A DNA stretch of 64,000 bases, taken from assembly GCF_010435915.1 (NCBI RefSeq), contig NZ_JAAFZH010000014.1, positions 1 through 64,000 of the forward strand. The letters run 5' to 3'. This DNA is from Spirosoma terrae (GTDB taxonomy: Bacteria > Bacteroidota > Bacteroidia > Cytophagales > Spirosomataceae). Numbering within the stretch: position 1 is the first letter of the stretch; each line of letters starts with the position of its first letter. A program made the translations under genes and the position numbers. Shown here piece by piece: positions 16,775-23,770 of this stretch. Below the pieces are notes generated by a model. That model was not told the DNA's origin and made no database searches. It was given only the letters and a program-made list of their open reading frames with translations.

Positions 16775-19201
16775 ATGCATCTACTTCTTCCTATTTTTCT
16801 GTGTAGTCTGCTTATCAGCTATGATACGTTGGCACAAAATTCGCCTAATCGATTTACAATCAGTGGCTATGTTCGCGAAATGGGCAGCCAGGAAGCCTTG
16901 ATTGGCGTCAACGTGTATCTGCCCGGTACGTCTACAGGAACTACGACTAACACATACGGTTTTTACTCGATCTCCTTACCGGAACAGGACAGCATACGAC
17001 TGGCTTATTCATTTGTAGGCTACGAAAGTGTAATACGTACCGTTAGCTTGCGTAGAAACAGTAATCTAGACATGTTGCTTACCCCCGGCAGGGCTCTGTC
17101 GGAGGTAGAAGTAAAAGCCAGTCGAACGGAAGAAAAAGTGAGTGAGAGTCCGCAAATGAGTCGTATTGACGTACCTGTCGCTCAGATCAAGAAAATTCCT
17201 GCTTTTCTCGGCGAAAAGGACGTACTGAAAGTATTGCAACTCATGCCCGGCGTTCAGAAAGGTTCGGAAGGGCAGACGGGAATTTACGTTCGCGGTGGTG
17301 GCCCGGATCAGAACCTGATTATTCTGGACGAAGCCACTGTTTACAATGCCAATCACCTGTTTGGTTTCTTTTCGGTGTTTAATGGCGACGCCCTGAAAAG
17401 TGTTGAGCTAACCAAAGGAGGGTTTCCGGCTCGCTACGGTGGGCGGCTATCGTCGGTGATTGAGCTGAACATGAAAGATGGAAATCGGGAGAAACTTCAT
17501 GGCGAAGGTGGGATTGGCCTGATTGCAAGTCGACTGACGCTCGAAGGCCCTTTTACGAAAAATAAAAGGGGAAGCTTTTTATTGTCGGGTCGACGGACGT
17601 ATCTGGATGTGATAGCAGCGCCAATCATTGCCTCTGAAAGCAATGGAAGAACGAAAGCTGGTTATTATTTCTATGATTTTAACGCCAAAGCAAACTACGA
17701 TTTTGGCCCAAAGAACAAAGTGTATCTGAGCGGCTATTTTGGCCGGGATCGTTTCTATGCACAAGAAAACGAAGCTGGCTCTGATGTAGGTATTGGCTGG
17801 GGAAACGCTACGGGTACGTTACGCTGGAACCATCTGTTCAACCAAAAACTGTTCTCAAATTTATCGCTCATTTACAGTAACTACGACTTTTCTATTTCAT
17901 CGGACGATCGTAGTTCCGATACGCTCACTACGTCGTTACGTTACTCATCAGGAATCCGCGACCTGTCGGCCAAACTTGATTTCGATTACTACCTTACGCC
18001 ACAACATTCGCTACGTTTCGGGACTCAGGCCGTTTTTCATCGGTTTACTCCCAGTGCCATAGTCGTGCAGAATAGTTTTATCAATGAATTCCGGCGCGAT
18101 GTTGATGCCATTAATGCTGTTGAAGCGGGTGTTTACGCAGAAGACACGTGGCGGCCCAACGAACGGTGGCGGGTGAATGGAGGCTTACGGGTAAGCCTGT
18201 TTACACAAGGCTCAGCACGCTACGTCCGTCCCGAACCTCGTCTGTCTGCTTCGTATCAGCTGCGGCCCAGCTTGTCGGCGAAAGCATCCTATGCAACGAT
18301 GAATCAGTACGTTCATCTGCTGTCAAACACGGGTATTGGTTTACCTACTGATTTATGGGTTCCTACTACTGATCGGATTGCACCACAACAATCGCGGCAG
18401 GTAGCCGTGGGGATTGCGAAAGATTTCTCGGACAACTTCGCACTGGGGAAAGGCTATGCGCTCACAGTGGAAGGGTATTATAAAACCATGCAGAACATTA
18501 TCAACTACAAAGAAGGAGCTAGTTTTCTGCTTATCGATGATCCAACGTCAGCCGAGCGAGTTCGTTGGGAAGACAACGTAACGGCTGGAAAAGGGTGGAG
18601 CTACGGCGCTGAAGTTCTTTTCCAGCGTAAGACAGGGCGTTTATCGGGCTGGTTAGGGTATACGCTTTCCTGGACTCAATGGCAGTTTCCGGATCTTAAT
18701 CAGGGCAAACCCTTCTTCCCTCGCTACGATCGTCGGCATGATATTTCAGTTGTGGGTATTTATGAACTCAGTAAACGTGTTACGTTGTCGGGAACGTGGG
18801 TCTATGGTACGGGGAATGCACTTACGGTACCTGTGGCAAATTATCGCGCCTATCAACATGCGCCTGGTCTGCAAACGATATATGGTTCAAATGGAGTTCC
18901 GTCTCTTATTGCTCCATTGTTCGATTATGGGCAGACTGCCAGCGATTACAGCCAGCAGAAGAATAGCTTTCGGGCGGAGGCTTACCATCGGTTTGATGTG
19001 GCTATTCAATTTCACAAACAGAAAAAACACCACGAACGGACGTGGGAAATCAGTCTTTACAATGCCTATAATCGTCGGAATCCTTTCTTTTATCAACTCC
19101 AGTCGGTCAGTCAGGGGCAAAATCAGCCAAGTCGTACGGCGCTATTCCGTTATTCAGTGTTTCCCGTTGTTCCTTCTATTAGCTACAATTTCAAATTCTG
19201 A
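16775..19201 (+). CDS. TonB-dependent outer-membrane receptor, tandem copy 2
   Basis: An 808-residue paralogue of the receptor at 13354. It has a signal peptide (MHLLLPIFLCSLLISYDTLAQ), a carboxypeptidase-regulatory-like domain, the TonB plug with KVLQLMPGVQKGSEGQTGIY and RGGGPDQNLIILDEATVYNA, and a C-terminal barrel ending SYNFKF. Several blocks are identical or near-identical to copy 1 (EALIGVNVY, PGTSTGTTTNTYGFYSISLP, KEGASFLLI), while other parts differ. This indicates an older tandem duplication, not an assembly artefact. The stop overlaps the next ATG by one base (TGATG), so the lipoprotein that follows is translationally coupled. Ligand unknown. Confidence 0.93.
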   Translation: MHLLLPIFLCSLLISYDTLAQNSPNRFTISGYVREMGSQEALIGVNVYLPGTSTGTTTNTYGFYSISLPEQDSIRLAYSFVGYESVIRTVSLRRNSNLDMLLTPGRALSEVEVKASRTEEKVSESPQMSRIDVPVAQIKKIPAFLGEKDVLKVLQLMPGVQKGSEGQTGIYVRGGGPDQNLIILDEATVYNANHLFGFFSVFNGDALKSVELTKGGFPARYGGRLSSVIELNMKDGNREKLHGEGGIGLIASRLTLEGPFTKNKRGSFLLSGRRTYLDVIAAPIIASESNGRTKAGYYFYDFNAKANYDFGPKNKVYLSGYFGRDRFYAQENEAGSDVGIGWGNATGTLRWNHLFNQKLFSNLSLIYSNYDFSISSDDRSSDTLTTSLRYSSGIRDLSAKLDFDYYLTPQHSLRFGTQAVFHRFTPSAIVVQNSFINEFRRDVDAINAVEAGVYAEDTWRPNERWRVNGGLRVSLFTQGSARYVRPEPRLSASYQLRPSLSAKASYATMNQYVHLLSNTGIGLPTDLWVPTTDRIAPQQSRQVAVGIAKDFSDNFALGKGYALTVEGYYKTMQNIINYKEGASFLLIDDPTSAERVRWEDNVTAGKGWSYGAEVLFQRKTGRLSGWLGYTLSWTQWQFPDLNQGKPFFPRYDRRHDISVVGIYELSKRVTLSGTWVYGTGNALTVPVANYRAYQHAPGLQTIYGSNGVPSLIAPLFDYGQTASDYSQQKNSFRAEAYHRFDVAIQFHKQKKHHERTWEISLYNAYNRRNPFFYQLQSVSQGQNQPSRTALFRYSVFPVVPSISYNFKF

Positions 19202-20151
19202 TGATGAAATTCAACACACTTTTATACATAGCCTGTATTTGTTTGCTGACTGGTTGTGGTAGTTTACGTCAGGAAGTGGAGCCGAAAGGAATTACACAGC
19301 AGCCTGAACGACTGGTTATAGCCTGTTTTATTTCTCCGCAGGATACCGTATTGGCTGCCCGTGTGTCTTTCTCCAGCCCTGTGCTCGGAACCAATGATGC
19401 CAATAATCCCGACATAACTAACGCCACCGTTACGTTGTCGGATGGTACCCGATCAATTGTTCTACGCCCAACAAGAGAGACTTCGTATAGCGGTTTTTCT
19501 ACGATCTATAAGGCTAGCGCGAGTGAGTTGCCCATTGTGGTCAACAGAACATACACCTTAACGGCGAGTGTACCAGATGGTCGCCGGGTTTCCAGTACCT
19601 GTACAATTCCTGGTTCTGTTTACGTACAGCAAGTATTGATTGATACGGCTGTGGCTACTGAATATGGTGCTTCAAGAAAGAGTTATTATGCTCGGCTACG
19701 TTGGAACGATGTACCCGGCGAGCCTAATTTTTATCGGGTAGCAGGCACTAATGAATACGTCCGACGTTATGTCTTCCAGCCTTCTCCCAATGTTCCTATC
19801 CGAGATACAACTGTTTTTATGGCGGGTAGCTGGTCTCCGAATAACGGCTCGTTATTAACCGATGAAAATCGAGATGGACAAGAGATGATATCGTCTCGTA
19901 TACGCCTGGCACCAAATGAATATACGTATTTTGAGGGATCCTGGAAGTCGACTCCTCCCTCTGGAAAGCTGGAGGCTTATCTGCTTAACGTTGACGAAAA
20001 TTACTATCTATACCACGACGCGGTCGAGAAACAAAACCGAACCAGGGATAATCCATTTGCTGAGCCGGTTATTATACCCAGCAATATACAGAATGGATTA
20101 GGATGCTTTGCCGGGTATAATCGGACCGTCTTTACTATGTATATAAAATGA
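19201..20151 (+). CDS. DUF4249 domain lipoprotein, copy 2
   Basis: A 316-residue lipoprotein with lipobox LLTGCGSLRQEV (Cys at 19 from the first Met). It shares with copy 1 the segments NATVTLSDGTRSIVL, RTYTLTASVPDGRRVSSTCT and the near-identical C-terminal DNPFAEPVIIPSNIQ block, but is clearly diverged in the middle. The start overlaps the receptor stop; a second ATG at 19204 is equally possible. Probable surface partner of receptor copy 2. A strong terminator follows 3 bp after the stop. Confidence 0.88.
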   Translation: MMKFNTLLYIACICLLTGCGSLRQEVEPKGITQQPERLVIACFISPQDTVLAARVSFSSPVLGTNDANNPDITNATVTLSDGTRSIVLRPTRETSYSGFSTIYKASASELPIVVNRTYTLTASVPDGRRVSSTCTIPGSVYVQQVLIDTAVATEYGASRKSYYARLRWNDVPGEPNFYRVAGTNEYVRRYVFQPSPNVPIRDTTVFMAGSWSPNNGSLLTDENRDGQEMISSRIRLAPNEYTYFEGSWKSTPPSGKLEAYLLNVDENYYLYHDAVEKQNRTRDNPFAEPVIIPSNIQNGLGCFAGYNRTVFTMYIK

Positions 20152-20153
20152 AG

Positions 20154-20191
20154 CGAGTCCGATTGGCATTGCCAATCGGACTCGTATTTTT
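20154..20191. terminator. Strong terminator between convergent genes
   Basis: A 14-bp perfect stem (20154-20167 with 20171-20184) with loop ATT and a T-rich tail (TATTTTTT, 20185-20192). It ends the receptor/lipoprotein operon on the plus strand. On the minus strand it lies just beyond the stop of the DAHP synthase gene and may serve both. Confidence 0.85.
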
Positions 20192-20205
20192 TGTGTCAAT
20201 AGACT

Positions 20206-21309
20206 CTATGCGCTCTGTGCGGTATTGTGGATAATTTCGGTTTGCTTCCGAATTGATTCCATGTGGATAATCTTGTAGATCTCTTCCACTAGTTCAGGAT
20301 ACAAGCCTAATTTTTTACCCAATTCCGTACGTGTTTGCAGGATTTCTTTCCAACGCTCAGGTTGGAATAACGTTACGTTGTTGTCGCGCTTGTATTCAGC
20401 AAGCCGTTCAACCAGTGCCATACGAGCAGCCAGCATTTCGACAATCTGACGGTCTACGTTATCAATGCTACGTCGCGATTGTTCGGTAAAGCCTTGAAAT
20501 TCTAAATTTTGCGATTCCACCTGGCGGATTTCCAGATGATCGAGCATTTCTCCGAAAGCCGCAGGCGTCAGCTGTTGAGCCGCATCACTCCATGCTTTAT
20601 CAGGATCAATGTGCGATTCAACAATCAGACCGTCGTAGTTGAGGTCCATTGCCATTTGAGCCAGCTCATTCAGGTAAGCCCGTTTTCCGGCCATATGGCT
20701 CGGGTCACCGATGATTGGCAATTGAGGGAAAATTGATTTCAACTCAATGGCCATCTGCCACATTGGTACGTTACGGTACTTGCTTGCTTCGCCCGTAGCA
20801 AACCCACGGTGGATAGCACCCAGTTTGTTAATGCCAGCACCAGCAAGCCGCTCGAAAGCACCCACCCATAACGCTAAATCTGGGTTAACTGGGTTTTTGA
20901 CCAGAACTGGTACATCAACCCCCCGCAGAGCATCCGCAATTTCCTGTACGTTAAATGGGTTTACAGTCGTACGTGCACCAATCCATAGAATATCAACGCC
21001 ATATTTCAGGGCTAACTCAATATGCTCTGGGGTCGCAACTTCAACGGCAAACGGCAAACCCGTTTCTGCTTTTGCCCGCTGAAGCCATGGCAAAGCGGCT
21101 TCTCCCATGCCTTCAAAGCTACCTGGGCGGGTACGGGGCTTCCAAACGCCAGCCCGAATAACATGTACTGCGTCCAGTTCTTTTAACTGGCGGGCAGTCT
21201 CTACTAACTGATCTTCCGTCTCGGCGCTGCATGGGCCAGCGATGATCAGAGGCTTGCCGTTGGTCTCAATCCACGATCCAAGCGGCTCTACGGCTAATTC
21301 TACTTTCAT
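20206..21309 (-). CDS. Bifunctional DAHP synthase / chorismate mutase (type II CM)
   Basis: A 367-residue shikimate-pathway enzyme. Residues about 1-265 form a KDPG-like type I-beta 3-deoxy-7-phosphoheptulonate synthase: IIAGPCSAETEDQLVETARQ, the metal/PEP segments RAGVWKPRTRPGSFEGMG and VLVKNPVN, and IGDPSHMAGKR. Residues about 275-360 form an AroQ-type chorismate mutase (RRSIDNVDRQIVEMLAARMA followed by a Lys/Arg-rich helix). The order DAHPS-CM is the common Bacteroidota arrangement; the CM part can also mediate feedback by prephenate (family knowledge). It is divergent from proline dehydrogenase, with overlapping -7 promoter elements at 21361-21383. The C-terminus faces the terminator at 20154. 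Confidence 0.95.
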   Translation of the reverse strand: MKVELAVEPLGSWIETNGKPLIIAGPCSAETEDQLVETARQLKELDAVHVIRAGVWKPRTRPGSFEGMGEAALPWLQRAKAETGLPFAVEVATPEHIELALKYGVDILWIGARTTVNPFNVQEIADALRGVDVPVLVKNPVNPDLALWVGAFERLAGAGINKLGAIHRGFATGEASKYRNVPMWQMAIELKSIFPQLPIIGDPSHMAGKRAYLNELAQMAMDLNYDGLIVESHIDPDKAWSDAAQQLTPAAFGEMLDHLEIRQVESQNLEFQGFTEQSRRSIDNVDRQIVEMLAARMALVERLAEYKRDNNVTLFQPERWKEILQTRTELGKKLGLYPELVEEIYKIIHMESIRKQTEIIHNTAQSA

Positions 21310-21360
21310 ACTATACGCTTAATCTGCGAGTAACACCTTTACTCTATGGGGAACTTTCGA

Positions 21361-21383
21361 TGCAAATTTATGGTATATTTGCA
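21361..21383. promoter_or_regulatory. Back-to-back -7 promoter elements, palindromic
   Basis: TGCAAATTTATGGTATATTTGCA is nearly palindromic (TGCAAAT/ATTTGCA arms). It contains TATATTTG on the plus strand (21374-21381) and TAAATTTG on the minus strand (complement of 21363-21370). Both match the Bacteroidota -7 consensus TAnnTTTG. The -33 TTG boxes are not clear on either side. Leftward start would be about 45 nt before the DAHP synthase ATG; rightward about 175 nt before proline dehydrogenase. Confidence 0.5.
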
Positions 21384-21417
21384 GAAGGAACCAGCTGTAT
21401 GTCAAGCTAGTTCCTTC
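21384..21417 (+). other. Hairpin at the predicted 5' end of the rightward transcript
   Basis: GAAGGAAC (21384-21391) pairs with GTTCCTTC (21410-21417), with AGCT/AGCT extending the stem after one mismatch. It begins 3 bases beyond the rightward -7 element, so it would form the first structure in the RNA. It could stabilise the mRNA, act as a short attenuator, or belong to a small RNA. Confidence 0.35.
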
Positions 21418-21475
21418 ATTTGTCTAAAACTAATATAGTTTGTTACGTAGGTTGCCTCGGCATTTTTAACCTATT

Positions 21476-21503
21476 GACCGAAATTTCGTTATATATTTCG
21501 GTC
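21476..21503. promoter_or_regulatory. Inverted repeat upstream of proline dehydrogenase
   Basis: A 9-bp perfect inverted repeat GACCGAAAT (21476-21484) / ATTTCGGTC (21495-21503) with a 10-bp spacer, 59 bp before the ATG. The spacing of one helical turn between half-sites suits either a dimeric regulator or an RNA hairpin. Nothing identifies the regulator. Confidence 0.35.
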
Positions 21504-21561
21504 GTGTTAGCCGACACGAACCTATGCTATACATGCAGCACCGTCAGAACGGAGCACTGAT

Positions 21562-22818
21562 ATGTCAAACCGAAGTAATGTAATGCCGGAGACCGTTGAA
21601 CGGTTCAAAGGCTCATTCCAGGCCGAAGATCGCAAGAACGATAAAAAGCCTGTCTCTTTCGAGGACACTTCGATTGCTTTTTCTTCCCAGTCGAATGCCA
21701 AACTCAGAAAGACTTACTGGTTATTTGCGTTGATGAATAGAGGATGGCTGGTAAATTTAGGTACTTTTTTCATAAAGATTGCCCTTCGACTTCATCTTCC
21801 CATTAAATTCCTCATAAAAAACACAATTTTTGAACAATTCTGTGGGGGAGAGAGTATACGGGATTCTGAAAAAACCATCCAAGAACTTCATACTGTTCAC
21901 ATTGGAACAATCCTGGACTATTCAGTTGAAGGAGAAGGTTCAGAGAAAAGTTTCGACGAAACAGCGCAGGAAATCCTTCGAACCATTGAGCGAGCCAGTG
22001 AGTCTGACGATATTCCATTTTCTGTTTTTAAGGTCACTGGCCTAGCGTCGACTGAGCTTTTAGAAGCAGTTCAGATAGGAGATTCACTTAATAAAGAGCA
22101 AAAAGCGCAGTTTGATCGGGTTTTGAAGCGCGTCGATATGCTGTGCCGTCGAGCTTATGAACGTAATGTTCGGATCTTTATTGACGCTGAAGAAAGCTGG
22201 ATTCAGGATACGATTGATACGTTGGCTTACGAAATGATGGATCGCTATAATCACGAGCGGCCTGTTGTGTATAATACGTATCAGATGTATCGATGGGAAA
22301 GCCTGGATCGCCTGCACCGGGATGTTAATGAGGCCCACGCAAAAGGCTATTTTATCGGTGTTAAGCTGGTACGTGGTGCTTATTTGGAGAAAGAACGATT
22401 ACGTTCTCACGAAGAAGAATATCAGGACCCAATTCAGGCAACTAAAGAAGATACAGATCGTGACTTCAATGCTGCTATTGATTTTTGTCTGGAAAACAGA
22501 GACGTAGTATCGTTCTGTCTGGGCACACACAATGAATACAGCTGCCAATACTGTGTTCAGAAGATGAAGATGTTAGGAATCGAATCGGCTGATCCACATA
22601 TTTATTTTGCCCAATTACTCGGAATGAGCGATAACATCTCTTATAATCTGGCTAATTCGGGCTATAATGTAGCCAAATACGTCCCTTATGGGCCCGTAGA
22701 AGCGGTAATGCCTTATCTATTTCGGCGGGCGGAAGAAAATAAATCGATTGCTGGACAAAGCAGCCGGGAATTTGTGCTGGTGAGCGATGAGCTGAAGCGT
22801 CGGAAAGGCTGTAAATAG
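21562..22818 (+). CDS. Proline dehydrogenase family protein
   Basis: A 418-residue FAD-dependent enzyme oxidising proline to pyrroline-5-carboxylate; this is the monofunctional form, without the P5C dehydrogenase domain. Conserved segments include KVTGLASTELLEAVQ, IFIDAEESWIQDTIDTLAYE, GVKLVRGAYLEKERL (flavin/substrate region), FCLGTHNEYSC and the C-terminal YNVAKYVPYGPVEAVMPYLFRRAEEN, which carries the R-R pair that binds substrate carboxylate. The ATG at 21562 is preceded by GGAG at 21551. It is probably transcribed with lspA downstream, though a hairpin separates them. Role: proline use as carbon/nitrogen source. Confidence 0.93.
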   Translation: MSNRSNVMPETVERFKGSFQAEDRKNDKKPVSFEDTSIAFSSQSNAKLRKTYWLFALMNRGWLVNLGTFFIKIALRLHLPIKFLIKNTIFEQFCGGESIRDSEKTIQELHTVHIGTILDYSVEGEGSEKSFDETAQEILRTIERASESDDIPFSVFKVTGLASTELLEAVQIGDSLNKEQKAQFDRVLKRVDMLCRRAYERNVRIFIDAEESWIQDTIDTLAYEMMDRYNHERPVVYNTYQMYRWESLDRLHRDVNEAHAKGYFIGVKLVRGAYLEKERLRSHEEEYQDPIQATKEDTDRDFNAAIDFCLENRDVVSFCLGTHNEYSCQYCVQKMKMLGIESADPHIYFAQLLGMSDNISYNLANSGYNVAKYVPYGPVEAVMPYLFRRAEENKSIAGQSSREFVLVSDELKRRKGCK

Positions 22819-22859
22819 TGATTTGCATGGTGTTTGCCAGGCTTTCCTGGTTTTATAAC

Positions 22860-22890
22860 GGCACAGTAGCAATCTGTGCCTACATTTTTT
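22860..22890 (+). terminator. Terminator-like hairpin abutting the lspA start codon
   Basis: Stem GGCACAG (22860-22866) / CTGTGCC (22874-22880), then TACATTTTTT ending immediately before the ATG at 22891. It terminates the proline dehydrogenase message or attenuates lspA. A second small stem (CCAGG/CCTGG followed by TTTT) lies just upstream near 22837-22854. Confidence 0.55.
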
Positions 22891-23685
22891 ATGATTAAGA
22901 AAAGTCCTTTAAAGTTTTTCCTGTTAACCCTGCTTTTAATTGCTATTGACCAGGGCGTAAAATTAGCCGTTCATTTTTACATGGCTCCCGGCTTTGCGGG
23001 CCAGATCAAGCTAATTGGAGACTGGCTGAAGCTGCACTACGTACTGAATCCAGGTATGGCATTTGGAATGCAGCTAGGGTATGAATACGGGAAACTACTG
23101 TTGAGTGTTTTTCGATTGTTTGCCATGGTTGGGATTGGTTACTACTTAGTTCATCTGGCTCACCGAGGAGCTCCTGATGGGCTTCTGTGGGCAATGGCTA
23201 TGATCCTGGCAGGGGCGGTCGGAAATGTTATCGACAGTACGTTTTATGGGGTTTTTCTGGAGAATGCACCCTATGGCTCACCCACTCCGTGGTTTCATGG
23301 GCAAGTGATCGACATGGTATTTGTGGACATTTGGGAGGGTTTTATTCCTGATTGGGTACCGATTTGGGGGGGGCAGTACTATTCAACGCCTATTTTTAAT
23401 ATTGCCGACTCCTGCATTTTTATTGGTGTTTGCATTATTCTCATTTTCCAGCGTCGGTTTTTTGGAGGTTATGCTGTTGAAGATGCCCTACTGCCAACGA
23501 ATGGCCCTGATGCCACACAAGCTGAGGTTTTACCCATGGCTGAGCTCAAGGACGATGAACCAGCGGAAACGGGCATAAACACTGTCGACAATCAATCTGC
23601 TGATGAGCCCGCAAATGAATTGACGGATTCTTCAACGGATGAGAAGGAATCGATCATTACAGACAGCCAGAAAGAACGCGATTGA
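22891..23685 (+). CDS. lspA: Lipoprotein signal peptidase (signal peptidase II) with acidic C-terminal tail
   Basis: Inner-membrane aspartyl protease cleaving prolipoproteins after lipidation. From ATG 22891 it has 264 residues; the track-style GTG at 22876 is not needed. Membrane helices lie near 8-28, 68-90, 96-112 and 168-188. The catalytic aspartates are D115 in GNVIDSTFYG and D173 in FNIADSCIFIG; the conserved D20 (IAIDQGVK) and the N54 region (VLNPGMAFGM) are present. Residues about 192-264 form a polar, acidic, Thr/Asp/Glu-rich tail absent from E. coli-length enzymes (about 165 residues). It services the many lipoproteins in this window. Confidence 0.95.
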   Translation: MIKKSPLKFFLLTLLLIAIDQGVKLAVHFYMAPGFAGQIKLIGDWLKLHYVLNPGMAFGMQLGYEYGKLLLSVFRLFAMVGIGYYLVHLAHRGAPDGLLWAMAMILAGAVGNVIDSTFYGVFLENAPYGSPTPWFHGQVIDMVFVDIWEGFIPDWVPIWGGQYYSTPIFNIADSCIFIGVCIILIFQRRFFGGYAVEDALLPTNGPDATQAEVLPMAELKDDEPAETGINTVDNQSADEPANELTDSSTDEKESIITDSQKERD

Positions 23686-23698
23686 TCTGTTATTGTCG

Positions 23699-23745
23699 TA
23701 CAAAAGAAATGCGGTGAGAGAGTTTCTCACCGCATTTCTTTTGTA
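23699..23745. terminator. 21-bp bidirectional terminator
   Basis: A perfect 21-bp inverted repeat (23699-23719 with 23725-23745) with a 5-nt loop, lying between lspA (+) and the convergent Ig-like protein gene (-). The outer part of the stem is A/T-rich, giving U-rich ends in both directions. Confidence 0.8.
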
Positions 23746-23770
23746 TAGACCTCTAAGCATTATTGCTACG

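Noticed and set aside
18738..19262. 174-codon alternate frame at the end of receptor copy 2
   Set aside because: Out-of-frame reading of the conserved barrel; the receptor frame explains the DNA.
13354..20151. Tandem receptors as an assembly duplication artefact
   Set aside because: The copies differ at many positions in both receptor and lipoprotein, and lie in distinct contexts.
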